Position numbers and translations under genes: made by a program. The notes under the pieces were generated by a model that ran no database searches, was not told the DNA's origin, and saw only the letters and a list, made by a program, of their open reading frames with translations. DNA of 64,000 nucleotides from a bacterium (lineage in GTDB: Bacteria > Planctomycetota > UBA1135 > UBA2386), in assembly GCA_024743115.1 (NCBI GenBank), contig JANSXC010000006.1:62001-126000 (forward strand), given 5' to 3'. Positions 17,966 to 27,286 of the stretch are shown in pieces (the first letter of the stretch is position 1; every line of letters starts with the position of its first letter).

Positions 17966-19320
17966 CGCTGGCCGCCCGTCGTCGCGGCCGTGGTGATGTT
18001 CTCGTAGAACCAGACGAACGACTTGCGTTGTGGGCTGGGCACGAGCTCGTTGAGCTGCGCCGTGCAGTCGCGCAGCTTGCTCGACAGCTCGCGGCGCATC
18101 TTGGACTGCGCCTTCAACACTTCCTTGCGCTTCGTCTTGGCCTCGTTCTCACCGAGGCCTTCGACGGCCTGTTGGAGGCGCTTCCCGAGCTTCTGGATCT
18201 GCTTCATCAGCTCCGCCTTGCGCTCGCCGAGAATCGCCACTTTCTGCTGTTCCGCGGTCGTGAGCTCGCGGCCGTTCGGCGTCCACATCGAATAGCCGCC
18301 GACGACCAGGTCGAGATCGCCGTCGCCGTCGTGGTCGGCCGCATCGGCGTAGAGCCCGGCGTCGGGGCGCTTCGGGTTCTGCCCGCTCTTGCCTTCGGCC
18401 GCGATGAGCGTGACTGGGGCATCGAATGCCATGTCGCCATTGTCGCCGCGCCGGGGCGACCCGGGGAACAGCAAGACGGCGCCACCGGGCCCCTGGCCGT
18501 AGGTGTCGCCCATGCTGCCGATCAGGAGGTCGGAGTGGCCGTCACCGTTCCAGTCGAGTACGCGCATCGTCGCCATCTTGCCGACGTCGATCGGCTCGCT
18601 GCCGGCCGAGAGGCGTTCGTTGATCGTGCCGAACGCCGGCTTCTTCGCGGTGCCACCATTCCTGCGCAGGAAGAGCTGGCCCGTGTCGTAGTCGCCGAGC
18701 AGCAGGTCGAAGTCACCGTCCTGATCGAAGTCGATGGCGAACGCCGACGTGCAGTGGCCGTTCTCGAGCTGCAGGTGCGGGTCGTCGCATCGGTTGGTCG
18801 AATCCCACTTCTCCGTCTGGTAGTTCCAGAACTGGTTGAGCACGATCCGCTTGCCGTTCTGGTCGAGGATTTGTTCGGGCTTGCTCCAGCCCTTCGTCGT
18901 GCCGATCGATATCCAGGGCGAACCGGAGAACGTGCCGGCGAGGATGTCGGTCAGGCCATTGCCGTCGAAGTCCACGAACTGTGGACTCATGCCGATGCAT
19001 CACCAGTTGTTGAAGTCGAGATCGCGGCCGTCGAGGTCCATGACCTTGGCCTCGGCGCGAAACTCGTCGGTGCCGGGTTCACGCAGCGCGTAGGTCAGCA
19101 GGCCGCGAAGATCGCCGACGACGATGTCGAGATGGCCGTCGCCGTTCATGTCCCGGTAGACGGGCGATGGGTAGAGGCGGCCCGCGCCGAGCAGCTTGCC
19201 GCCGGCCTCGAGGCGAACTGGCTTGGCGAAGGTCGGGTTGAGGTCCTGGGCGGCGAGCGTGGCGCCAAACAGCGTGCACGTGGCGGTCAGGGTGAGCGTT
19301 CGCGAGAGTCCGGGGTTCAT
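17962..19320 (-). CDS. FG-GAP/VCBS repeat protein with one in-frame UGA (candidate selenoprotein)
   Basis: Reading leftward from ATG 19320 the frame encodes a signal peptide (MNPGLSRTLTLTATCTLFGA) and an FG-GAP repeat (YRDMNGDGHLDIVVGDLRG). It meets a TGA at 19000-19002, then continues in the same frame to 17962 with further repeats (FVDFDGNGLTDILAG, AIDFDQDGDFDLLLGDYD, VLDWNGDGHSDLLIG, AADHDGDGDLDLVVGGYS) and a helical C-terminus. The junction reads FNNW-UGA-CIGMSPQFVDFDG. As one protein it would be 452 residues with the UGA at position 107, next to Cys108. Both halves belong to one domain family, so either the UGA is decoded (selenocysteine is possible, see the hairpin entry), or the gene is a single-base pseudogene, or translation restarts at ATG 18990. 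FG-GAP repeats bind calcium and form propellers. The downstream M64 gene is coupled. Confidence 0.7.
18968..18988 (-). promoter_or_regulatory. Candidate bacterial SECIS-like hairpin downstream of in-frame UGA
   Basis: On the minus strand AGTCCAC (18987-18981), loop AGTTC (18980-18976) and GTGGACT (18975-18969) form a perfect 7-bp stem, 8 bp with a G-U pair between 18988 and 18968. The stem begins 12 nt (11 with the wobble pair) after the UGA at 19002-19000, and the loop begins 19 nt after it. Bacterial SECIS elements are hairpins immediately 3' of the Sec UGA, with a small apical loop that has a G in its first two positions; this loop has G second. The fit is visible in the sequence; function is inference, because the same bases encode conserved-looking FG-GAP residues. 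Confidence 0.45.
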
Positions 19321-19634
19321 GGTGCTCCAGTTCTCCAGAATAGAGGTGGCTGGATTGTATCCTCCCGGGCATGCAGAAGCCGCGAGTCGACGGAATGTCG
19401 GGGATTCTGGCGGAGATCGTGTCGTTGCCGTTCGCCCGCGCGCCCGAAGCGCAGCGGCCGGTGTGCGCGGTGCCGCTCAACCCGAGGGCTCGCGGTCACG
19501 TGCGCCAAGGTCGTTGTCGGCGTGCATCCGGATTGGTTGTGAGCATCGTGAAGTAGCGCTTAATGATGGGTCTTCGGAGACTTCGCGTGACGGCTCCGTC
19601 GATCGCGCTAAGAGTGATCCAAGGAGTTGATCAC
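19321..19634. other. 314-bp divergent intergenic region, no convincing gene
   Basis: This lies between the start of the FG-GAP gene (minus) and a lipoprotein gene (plus) and must hold promoters for both. A 61-codon open frame from ATG 19371 to 19556 is present (begins MQKPRVDGMSGILAEIVSLP), but it has no recognisable domain and no clear ribosome-binding site, and its C-terminal part is Arg-rich low complexity. It may be chance or a gene remnant. A strong Shine-Dalgarno site (AAGGAG, 19621-19626) at the right end belongs to the lipoprotein gene. No repeat, tRNA or riboswitch is visible. Confidence 0.6.
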
Positions 19635-20501
19635 ATGCCGATGAAACTCGAACGATCCTGCGCTGCCCTGCCGCGAACCATGCTGGTGGTGAGCCTGCTG
19701 CTCCTGACCGCGTGCCAGGCAGCGCTCGACCCGCGGCGGCTCGAACGGCTCGAACTCGGGATGACGCGCGCCGAGGTGGCGCCGAAGCTCGAGCTCGAGA
19801 GCGCGCCCGACCTGCGGTGGTTTCCACCCGCGGGCGGTGACTGGCTCTTCGAGCGCTACTACTCGGAACATCCGCACCCGCCGTACTGCCTCGGGTATCG
19901 CGATGGCAAGCTCGTCGGGGTTCTGACCAACGGGCGGATGCCGGAGGGGTTCGGCTGGGGTGGATCGCGACGCGGTTACACCGCGGCAGAGCTCGCTGAT
20001 CTCGGCGAGGCGTTCGTCGGCAACTCCGTACCGCTGCGTTGGCGCGAACTAGAGCCGATCGATGCGAAGGAGTGCCGCAAGGGCCCGAGCGACACGACCG
20101 TGACCGCGTTGACGATCCTCTTCATGCCGCCGACGTGGGTCGGCTTCGTGCTACTGCCGATCAGCTACCCGATCTATGTCGCGGTGACGGCTGATGCGCA
20201 GGAGCAGCGCGTCGCCATGCTCGAGGCGTTGCACGCATTACCGCCGCGCGCCGATCGTTCGACCGTCGAGGCGGCCCTGGGGCCGCCGACGGCGCGCGCC
20301 TGGCACGTCCTGGATGGTCGGATCGACGTGTGGGCCTACGACCAGTTCAAGGGCCAGGACGCCATGGGCGGTTCGCGCCTCGGGTTCCTCGACGGTCGGC
20401 TGCTCTGGATCGAGTTCGGCTATTCGCTGAGCGTGGGCGCCGACGGTCGTTACTTGCCGCCGAGCCGCGACACGGCATCGGCGATCAGGGCGACACCGTA
20501 G
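19635..20501 (+). CDS. Lipoprotein of unknown function with an internal hydrophobic segment
   Basis: The start is well defined: AAGGAG at 19621-19626 sits eight bases before ATG 19635. The 288-residue product has a lipoprotein signal (PRTMLVVSLLLLTACQ; lipobox LTAC). The segment right after the Cys (RLERLELGMTRAEVAPKLE) resembles the SmpA/BamE-type LELGMTxxEV motif and is repeated loosely near 230 (ADRSTVEAALGPPTARAWHV), so the protein may hold two BamE-like small domains. Between them is a hydrophobic segment (LTILFMPPTWVGFVLLPISY), probably a membrane helix or hairpin. The function is not known; an envelope location is likely. Its 3' end overlaps the 3' end of the convergent aminopeptidase gene by 52 bp. 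Confidence 0.74.
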   Translation: MPMKLERSCAALPRTMLVVSLLLLTACQAALDPRRLERLELGMTRAEVAPKLELESAPDLRWFPPAGGDWLFERYYSEHPHPPYCLGYRDGKLVGVLTNGRMPEGFGWGGSRRGYTAAELADLGEAFVGNSVPLRWRELEPIDAKECRKGPSDTTVTALTILFMPPTWVGFVLLPISYPIYVAVTADAQEQRVAMLEALHALPPRADRSTVEAALGPPTARAWHVLDGRIDVWAYDQFKGQDAMGGSRLGFLDGRLLWIEFGYSLSVGADGRYLPPSRDTASAIRATP

Positions 20502-21907
20502 CCCGTGCCGCGGTCGCCGCGCATGGCGGGGTAGGCCAGGTCGATGTGGCCCCAGCGCACCTTCGTGTCGGCGATGTGCCAGTGCACGAAGATCGCAGCG
20601 CAGCTCGACTGCGCGTTCGAGCGGCTCTTCACCGAGTTGCGCATGTCGGCGATCGGGCTCAGGAACTCGGAACGGTAGAACTCGGGCGCGAAGGGCAGCG
20701 GCCATGCGAGATCACCGCTGCTCTTGCCGGCGTCGAGCAGTGCGCGTTCGACGGTGTCGTCGTTGCACACGACGGCGCCGTGCAGGTTGCCCGTCGCGAT
20801 ACCCTGGGCGCCCGTCAGCGTCGCAGCGTCGATGATCGTGTCGGCCTTCAGCACCCGTGCGGCCCAACTGCAGCCGTCGGCGAGCAACAGTCGGCCCTCG
20901 GCATCCGTGTTGTTGATCTCGACCGTCTTGCCCGAATGCATCGTCAGCACGTCGTCGGGCTTGTAGGACGCGGGGCCGATCGCGTTCTCGGCCAGGCACA
21001 TGACGAGCGACAGCTTGCAGGGCGGACCGTTCTGCGCGAGCGTCGCGAACGCGCCGAGCACGGCCGCCGAGCCGCCCATGTCACCCTTCATCGTCTCCAT
21101 CGCGCCGCGGCCCTTGATGTGCAGCCCGCCGGTGTCGTAGGTGATGCCCTTGCCGACGAGCGCGATGTGGCGGCCCTTCTTGTTGGCACCGACCGTCGCG
21201 ACGAGCATGCGCGGCGCGGACAGTGCCGTGCGGCCGACGCCGTGGATGCCGCCGAGGCCCTTCGCGAGCAGTTTGTCGCCGACGATTTCGGTGATCTTGA
21301 CGCCCGGGATGCCGCGCAGCAGTTTCTTGGTCTCGCGTGCCAGCGCGGCGGGATCGAGGTCCGTGGGCGGCGTGTCGACGAGGCGGGCGGCCTCGCGGGC
21401 ATTGTGCACCAGGTTCTGCACGTCCTTGCCGATCGCCACGACCTGGCCAGTTCGTGTGGCGGCGATGATTGCGACCGAGCCGCCGCCCTTCTTCGACTTC
21501 ATGCTGAACATCGGCAGCGCGCGGCCCACCGCGTTGGCGGCGGCGGTGAGATGAGCCTTGTCGTCGAGGACGAGCAGGACCGCATTCTTGGCGTTGCCGA
21601 GTGCTGAACCCGCGGTCACCTTGCGCACGGACTCGGCCCGCGAAGGCGTGTTGGCGCGCGAGAAGTCGTCGTTGAGCACGCCGACCGTCAGGCGTTGCTT
21701 GCCGTGGAGGGACGACGCCGTGCCGCCGAGCAGGCCGGTGCCGGCTTCGCTGCCGAGGCGGACCGCGAGTTCGCCGGCCGCCTTGCCGAGCACCTTGCCG
21801 AACACGGCTGCGCGGCGACGCGCGCCGAAGCAGGCCTTGGCCGCGACAACGAGAACGTGATCGGCGCTGCTGAGCGCCTTGGTGCCGGACGGGAACGTGA
21901 ACTTCAT
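20450..21907 (-). CDS. pepA: Leucyl aminopeptidase (M17 family)
   Basis: A 485-residue M17 metallo-aminopeptidase, which removes N-terminal residues from peptides using two metal ions, normally as a cytoplasmic hexamer. The C-terminal catalytic domain shows the family blocks: GKGITYDTGGLHIKGRGAME followed by TMKGDMGGSAAV (metal-binding Lys and Asp residues), and NNTDAEGRLLLADG, the M17 signature containing an Asp and a Glu ligand. The N-terminal 170 residues match the less conserved macro-like domain. The ATG at 21907 is chosen because residues encoded upstream (to 21940) do not resemble the family. It converges on the lipoprotein gene with a 52-bp tail overlap. The symbol is given for the family; orthology to E. 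coli pepA was not tested. Confidence 0.86.
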   Translation of the reverse strand: MKFTFPSGTKALSSADHVLVVAAKACFGARRRAAVFGKVLGKAAGELAVRLGSEAGTGLLGGTASSLHGKQRLTVGVLNDDFSRANTPSRAESVRKVTAGSALGNAKNAVLLVLDDKAHLTAAANAVGRALPMFSMKSKKGGGSVAIIAATRTGQVVAIGKDVQNLVHNAREAARLVDTPPTDLDPAALARETKKLLRGIPGVKITEIVGDKLLAKGLGGIHGVGRTALSAPRMLVATVGANKKGRHIALVGKGITYDTGGLHIKGRGAMETMKGDMGGSAAVLGAFATLAQNGPPCKLSLVMCLAENAIGPASYKPDDVLTMHSGKTVEINNTDAEGRLLLADGCSWAARVLKADTIIDAATLTGAQGIATGNLHGAVVCNDDTVERALLDAGKSSGDLAWPLPFAPEFYRSEFLSPIADMRNSVKSRSNAQSSCAAIFVHWHIADTKVRWGHIDLAYPAMRGDRGTGYGVALIADAVSRLGGK

Positions 21908-21967
21908 CGCGCGGACGTTACCCGGCCGCGCGGGTTGCACCAGCGTTTGCTGCGCGCTGCGGTGCGC

Positions 21968-23686
21968 CTACTGCAGCGCGAAGCGGCGCCCCGGCGCGAT
22001 CTGTACCGGCAGGGCGCTCACGCCCGGATCGGGTAGCACCGCGAGTGTGCCGACGAGGTCGAGGCCGACGAACCCGAGGCTGTTCGGGATCGTCCAGAGG
22101 TACTGCTGCTGGAACCGCAGGATGCCGGGCACGAGGAACGTGTTGTTGACCTGGCTGTAGACGTGCAGCGGTTGCGACAGCAGGTTGGCGACGGGCAGAC
22201 GCTCCGTGAAGCCGAGCAGCAGCGCGCCGAACAGGCCGTTCGGCAGGTCCGCCTCGAACGTGACCGTGCTGTTGATCGCGGGGGCGTCCGGCAGAATGTT
22301 GAGGCTGCCGAGCTGCTCTTGCGGGCGCGGTGTGTTGTTGATCACACCCGCCCCGACCGTCGCGATGTAGCTGTCCACGCATTGGATCGGCGAGCCGTTC
22401 TGGCCCGTGAGGCTGCTTGCGGACAGGCAGCAATTGGTCATCGTGACCTGTCCCGACGCCGATTCGGTCACAGTGCAGTTCTGGAAGCGCGAGTCGTCGA
22501 TCGTGAGCGGCTGTGCGCCTGTGGCGAACCCGACGTTACCGCTGTCGACGCGAAGGTTGTAGAGCGTCAGCGGCCCGGTCGCAGAGAGGCGCTCGACCGT
22601 CATCGCGCCGCGGAACGTCGAGTCCTCGATCAGGCCCGCGATGTCCGAGAGTGTGTCGCCGAGGTCGAGTGCGACGTTCGGCGCGCCGGTCGACCACGCG
22701 TGCACCATGCGCATCTCGATCGTGGTGCTGCCGAACTGGGACCCGTCGATCACCATCGCGGTCGGGGCGCGGGCCTCGACGTGCGTGCAGAAGATCTGGG
22801 CCGGGCGATCGGCGCCGCTCGGCCGGTCCATGACGATGCCGGCCGTCGTGGCTTCGACGATCAATCGATCGAAACGGTGACGGGCGACGCCGCCGACTCC
22901 AAAGATCACGTCGACGCCGGTCCCGGCGCCCGTGATGCGGCAGTTCACGAGATCGAAGAAGTCGGTGCGTCCGGTCGCGCTGCCGTCCCAGATCATCGCG
23001 GTCGGGATGTTGTCGAACACGCAACGTTCGAGGTAGCCCTTGCCGATGCCGTCCGCGGTCGTGCTGCGAATGCGCACGCCGAACTGGGTGTGGTCCTCGA
23101 AGCGGCAGTCGTTGATCGCGAAGCCGATCTGGCCCGCGATGGTCGTCTGCAGCACATCGATCCCGTAGGGCCCGCCCGAGAAGACGAAGTCGCGCATCTG
23201 CAGCGAGTTCGTCGTCGCGAGCATGCCGCGGGTCACGTTCGGGCCCGAGAAGTCGAGTGTCGTCGGCCCGTTGTCACTCGACAGGAACAGGCCGTAGGTC
23301 GTGTTGACGATGACGTCGAGATCCTGCTCGATCGTGATCACGGGGGTGAAGGAGCCGTCGAATCGCGCCCAGCTCAGGAATGTGCTCGTGCCCGTGCCCG
23401 GGATCAGCTGGATGCGCGCCTGCTCGGCCGCGGACAGCTGATTGTAGAACAGCGTGTTGTTGTGGAGCTGGATCGCTTCGTTGATCGACAGCCAGTTGTC
23501 GCCGACCTGGCCGTGCGAGCGGTTGTCGTTGACGCCGCCGAACGCGTGAAAGCCGGGCGCGATCGGCATGCCGCCGTAGAGTGTGGTGACGGCGGGCGTA
23601 GCGGCCTCCGGGCCGCTGGCCTTGGCGCTGCTGGCAGCCGTTGGGCCGAGCAGCGCGACGCCGGCGAGAATGGTGTGTGCGAGCAT
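21968..23686 (-). CDS. Secreted right-handed parallel beta-helix protein
   Basis: A 572-residue exported protein with a signal peptide (MLAHTILAGVALLGPTAASS). Residues 80-420 show the short periodic turns of a parallel beta-helix, with recurrent Asn/Asp/Gly turns and phrases such as NCRFEDHTQFGVRIRS, YLERCVFDNIPTAMIWDGS, LVNCRITGAGTGVDVIFG and IDDSRFQNCTVTESASGQ, as in pectate-lyase-like folds. No lyase catalytic set could be identified, so enzyme activity is unproven. The last 110 residues (SLNILPDAPAINSTVTFE and onward) form a separate beta-rich module containing LFGALLLGFT and a final SALPVQIAPG. This resembles the C-terminal modules of the secreted subtilisin and the nidogen-like protein in this window. 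Likely role: surface binding or polysaccharide interaction. Confidence 0.82.
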   Translation of the reverse strand: MLAHTILAGVALLGPTAASSAKASGPEAATPAVTTLYGGMPIAPGFHAFGGVNDNRSHGQVGDNWLSINEAIQLHNNTLFYNQLSAAEQARIQLIPGTGTSTFLSWARFDGSFTPVITIEQDLDVIVNTTYGLFLSSDNGPTTLDFSGPNVTRGMLATTNSLQMRDFVFSGGPYGIDVLQTTIAGQIGFAINDCRFEDHTQFGVRIRSTTADGIGKGYLERCVFDNIPTAMIWDGSATGRTDFFDLVNCRITGAGTGVDVIFGVGGVARHRFDRLIVEATTAGIVMDRPSGADRPAQIFCTHVEARAPTAMVIDGSQFGSTTIEMRMVHAWSTGAPNVALDLGDTLSDIAGLIEDSTFRGAMTVERLSATGPLTLYNLRVDSGNVGFATGAQPLTIDDSRFQNCTVTESASGQVTMTNCCLSASSLTGQNGSPIQCVDSYIATVGAGVINNTPRPQEQLGSLNILPDAPAINSTVTFEADLPNGLFGALLLGFTERLPVANLLSQPLHVYSQVNNTFLVPGILRFQQQYLWTIPNSLGFVGLDLVGTLAVLPDPGVSALPVQIAPGRRFALQ

Positions 23687-23845
23687 CAGGGTTGTTGGGT
23701 CGTGGGCGGGGCCACATGTAAGAATGCCCGATCCCAGACCGGAAGGGAACCCGGGCCGACGTCCCGTCCGATGCCATGGGGCGGTCGCCGGTATCGCCGA
23801 GGGACTTTCTCGTGACCCTCCGGCGTCGCTCGCGCCGGCCGGGCG

Positions 23846-26452
23846 TCAGCCGCCGAACTTGGCGCGAATCCGGACGGTGCGTTCGAGGCCGTCGCGGGAC
23901 TGCAGCAGCTTCTGCTTCACGTCGCGGCTCAGCTCCTGGCCCGGCCCCGTGAGGAAGTCGTCGACGACCTTCAGCGCGGCCTCCGAGCTGTGCGCGTTGA
24001 TGAACGCGTCGAGCCATGCGGGCATGAAGAAGATGCGCCGGTGTTCCTTGACCCACTCGACCTTCTGCAGCGCGCGTTCGAGGTAGGGCAGGGTGAGGTC
24101 GCCCTGGCCGGGCCAGTGGAACCAGGCCAGGCTGGCCTGGGTCCACTGCTCCGGGGGCTTTCCGAGCTGGAGGTACTGCCGCCAGTACTTCGCCTTCGAG
24201 TCCGCCGTGGGCGTCGCGGCGAGTGCGAGGAACCGTTCTTTGGCAACATCGTCGCCGGCGTACGCAGACTCGAGCGTTCCGATCTCGTCCGCGGACTTGC
24301 CCGTCGCGAGCAGCGCGGCCGCGGCGAGGAAGCGGTCCTGTTTGCCTGGTTCGAGCCCGGGGGGCAGGTCCTCGGCCAGCACGACGCGCCGACACAGCGC
24401 CAGCACGCGGTCGTCGGTCGTGCCGCGCGCGAGGAACCGGAACGTCGTCAGCTCGCTGCCGCTGATCTTTTCGTCGGCCACCTGCTCGAGCAGGATCTCG
24501 ACGCAGCGCGCGACGAGCGGCGCCGCGCGTTCGGCGGTCAGATAGCGCCGCAGGCACGTGGCGAGCTTGCCGAGCAGCCAGCCATGTGTGTCGGGGTCGT
24601 CCTCGATCGCGAGCACGTCGATGGCTGCACCCGCGAACTCGGCGGGGTCGAACTCCGCTTCGCGCACGGCCTCGAACAGGCTCGACAGCGCAACCGCGCG
24701 CACGAGCGGGTCCTTCAGTGCGAGGATGTTCGCGCGCAGCCACGTGCGGCTGGTCGCGTCGGGGACGAACTGGCCGTAGGCGACGTCCGCCGGGTTGGCG
24801 AGGACCGCGAGTGGTTCCGGCTGGCCGACGAGGTTCGGAATCTGGGTGGCGGCAGCGTCACTCTCGAGCGCGATGCGACGTTGCTTGCCGTTGGCGTCGA
24901 ACACGAGCAGTTCGAGCCGCAGGGGCCACGTGCCGCTGCTGCCGATCGGTCGCTGCAGCACGTTCGCGGCGGTGACCTTGCCGCTCTCGTCCGCTGTCCA
25001 CTCGACGGTGACCTGCGGCATCGATGGCGCGAGCAGCCAGCGCTCGGACCAGCGGCCGAGATCCGCGCGCGATGCGTTTTCGAGCGCGGCGGCGAGGTCA
25101 CGCCAGTCGGCGTTGCCGAACGCGTAGGTCGTCAGAAACTGCTCGAGCCCGCGGTGGAACACCTCGGTGCCGAGGCGATCGTGCAGCTCGCGTAGGACCG
25201 CGGGCGCCTTGTTGTAGACGATCGCACCGTAGGCCGACTTCGCGTCGGCGAGGTTGCTGAGCTCCTGATAGACGGGCGTGGTGCCGGGCGTGCCGTCGAT
25301 CTCGTAGGCGCGCGGCTTGACCCGCTGCAGGAATCGCAGCCACGGCTTGCGTTCGGGTTCGAGGGCTTCGAGTGTGCGATAGCCGACGAACGTCGCGAAC
25401 CCCTCCTTGAGCCAGAGATCGTCGAACCACTTCATTGTGACGAGGTTGCCGAACCACTGGTGCGACAGCTCGTGGTAGACGAGTGTGCTACGGCGCACGA
25501 GCTCGGCCGCGGTCGGGCGGTGATCGAACACCAGCGCGGATTCGCGGTAGAAGATCGCGCCCGCGTGCTCCATGCCGCCGTACGGGAAGCCGGGGCAGAG
25601 CACGATGTCGAGCTTGCCGAACGGATACGGTACGTTGAACTGGCCCTCGATCCAGTTCAGGCCGTCACTGTGCAGCCGCACGATCGTGTCGAGATCGAGG
25701 TGTTCGCGCTCCGAGCCGCGCATGAAGATCCGCAGCGGTTCGTCCGCGATGCCCTTGGCGTTGGGCGTCGGTCCATTGATGACTTCGAACGGCCCGCATG
25801 CGAACGCCATGAGATACGTCGGCAGCGGTTCGCTCTGGGCGAACGTCCAGCGCTGGCCGCCGTCGATGTCGACGATACCGTCCTCGACCGGCAGCGTGTT
25901 CGCACATGCGACCCAGCCGTCGGGCAGCTCGAGCACGAAGCGGAAGCGCGCCCGCAGGTCGGGCTGATCGAAACACGGAAACAATCGGTGCGCGTCCGCC
26001 GGCACGACGAGCGTGTAGTAGTAGTGCTTGCCGTCGGCGGGGTCCGCGTAGACCGTCAGCGGCGTGCCGGTCGGCGCGACGTCGGAGCGGAACTTCGCGA
26101 CGACGCCGTTGAGGCCGCGGACGAGCAGCTCCGGCGGGATCACGATGTGGTTGTGGATGCGTTCGACCGCGAGGTCGCGATCGTTGACGCGCACCTCCGA
26201 GAGCTCCTTGCCGCCGAAGTCGAGCACGACGGGCCGCACCGGGTCGTCCGACGAGTCGTCCTCACGATCGAGTACGAAGCGGATCCACGCCTCGCCCGTA
26301 ACCTCGGATGCGCCGTCCGCGATGACGAACGTGAGATCGTACTCGACGTTCTCGATGCGCTGCTGGCGGCTCTTCGCGAGCTCCCGCGTGATGCCGGGGG
26401 CGGGGTCCTGGGCTCCGAGCGAGAAGGCGGCCATCAGGCAGGTGGCGAGCAT
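23846..26452 (-). CDS. M1-family (aminopeptidase N-like) zinc metallopeptidase
   Basis: An 868-residue M1 peptidase, which trims N-terminal residues from peptides. Residues 1-14 form a signal peptide (MLATCLMAAFSLGA), so it is exported. The N-terminal beta-saddle domain is followed by the exopeptidase motif GGMEHAG (292-298, a variant of GAMEN), the zinc motif HELSHQW (His327, Glu328, His331) and the third ligand Glu350 in LWLKEGFATF. The C-terminal 400 residues form the helical ERAP1-C-like bowl. The length is typical. It lies 35 bp downstream of rpiA on the same strand and may share its transcript. Together with the M17, M64 and S8 enzymes nearby it gives this region strong peptide-degrading capacity. 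Confidence 0.9.
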   Translation of the reverse strand: MLATCLMAAFSLGAQDPAPGITRELAKSRQQRIENVEYDLTFVIADGASEVTGEAWIRFVLDREDDSSDDPVRPVVLDFGGKELSEVRVNDRDLAVERIHNHIVIPPELLVRGLNGVVAKFRSDVAPTGTPLTVYADPADGKHYYYTLVVPADAHRLFPCFDQPDLRARFRFVLELPDGWVACANTLPVEDGIVDIDGGQRWTFAQSEPLPTYLMAFACGPFEVINGPTPNAKGIADEPLRIFMRGSEREHLDLDTIVRLHSDGLNWIEGQFNVPYPFGKLDIVLCPGFPYGGMEHAGAIFYRESALVFDHRPTAAELVRRSTLVYHELSHQWFGNLVTMKWFDDLWLKEGFATFVGYRTLEALEPERKPWLRFLQRVKPRAYEIDGTPGTTPVYQELSNLADAKSAYGAIVYNKAPAVLRELHDRLGTEVFHRGLEQFLTTYAFGNADWRDLAAALENASRADLGRWSERWLLAPSMPQVTVEWTADESGKVTAANVLQRPIGSSGTWPLRLELLVFDANGKQRRIALESDAAATQIPNLVGQPEPLAVLANPADVAYGQFVPDATSRTWLRANILALKDPLVRAVALSSLFEAVREAEFDPAEFAGAAIDVLAIEDDPDTHGWLLGKLATCLRRYLTAERAAPLVARCVEILLEQVADEKISGSELTTFRFLARGTTDDRVLALCRRVVLAEDLPPGLEPGKQDRFLAAAALLATGKSADEIGTLESAYAGDDVAKERFLALAATPTADSKAKYWRQYLQLGKPPEQWTQASLAWFHWPGQGDLTLPYLERALQKVEWVKEHRRIFFMPAWLDAFINAHSSEAALKVVDDFLTGPGQELSRDVKQKLLQSRDGLERTVRIRAKFGG

Positions 26453-26487
26453 GCGTTGGGCGAGGTGGGCGGTGTCGACAGCGAACG

Positions 26488-27174
26488 TCAGGGAATCAGG
26501 CGCACATCGCCGGCCGAGTTGCCGACGACGATGCGGCCGGCCATGCCGACGAACAGGCCGTGATCGACGACGCCAACGAGGCTGTCGAGTTCGCGAGCGA
26601 GCGCGGTTGGATCGGTGATGCCGTCGTACTTGCAGTCGAGCAGCAGGTTACCGTTGTCGGAGAGCACGGGTCCGCCGTTCTGCTCGCGCCGCTTCGGCTC
26701 ACAACCGGTTGCGGCGAGCCGTCGCGCGGTGTGACGCCAGCCGAGCGGCACGACCTCGACGGGCAGCAGGAACTTCGCACCGAGCACGTCGACGAGCTTC
26801 TGATCGTCGACGATGACTACGAGTTCGGGTGCCGCGGACGCGACGATGCGTTCACGCAGGTGTGCGCCGCCACCGCCCTTGATGAGGTTCTTCTGCGGGT
26901 CGACCTCGTCGGCGCCGTCGATCGCGAGGTCGAGGCGCTCGACGGCGTCGAGGTCGCGCAGCGGAATCCCGGCGGCCTTCGCGAGTTTGGCCGTGGCTTC
27001 ACTCGTCGGCACACCCGACAGTTCGAGGCCCTCGTCGCGCATGCGCTCGGCGAGGCGTTCGATCACGAACGCGAACGTCGAGCCGGTGCCGAGACCGACG
27101 CACATCCCCGATTCGACGAGATCGGCCGCGGCAAAGGCCGCGACGCGCTTGGCATTGGCAACGCCGTCAGTCAT
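26488..27174 (-). CDS. rpiA: Ribose-5-phosphate isomerase A
   Basis: A 228-residue enzyme interconverting ribose-5-phosphate and ribulose-5-phosphate in the pentose phosphate pathway. The family motifs are all present: GLGTGSTF (phosphate-binding loop), DGADEVD (catalytic Asp) and KGGGGAHLRERIVA (catalytic base and Lys). The length matches RpiA. The start at ATG 27174 gives a normal RpiA N-terminus (MTDGVANAKRVAAFAAADLV); the frame stays open for another 272 codons upstream but that part overlaps the divergent YedE-like gene and has no homology. The M1 aminopeptidase gene follows 35 bp downstream on the same strand. Confidence 0.93.
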   Translation of the reverse strand: MTDGVANAKRVAAFAAADLVESGMCVGLGTGSTFAFVIERLAERMRDEGLELSGVPTSEATAKLAKAAGIPLRDLDAVERLDLAIDGADEVDPQKNLIKGGGGAHLRERIVASAAPELVVIVDDQKLVDVLGAKFLLPVEVVPLGWRHTARRLAATGCEPKRREQNGGPVLSDNGNLLLDCKYDGITDPTALARELDSLVGVVDHGLFVGMAGRIVVGNSAGDVRLIP

Positions 27175-27286
27175 GCGCGCAAGGTATCGCAGCGGGCGGA
27201 CGCCGGCCAAGGTGGGTTTCTCAACTTGCGGGCGCGGGCAGGTTCTGCGCTGGCGTTGTGGTCGCGACGCTGCAAACCGCGAACCC

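Noticed and set aside
17923-19542. A 539-codon plus-strand frame opposite the FG-GAP gene
   Set aside because: No recognisable domains; the minus strand shows repeated DxDGDGxxD motifs. Its length reflects codon bias, not coding.
19371-19556. A 61-codon plus-strand gene
   Set aside because: No ribosome site, no domain, Arg-rich tail; kept only as a remark in the intergenic entry.
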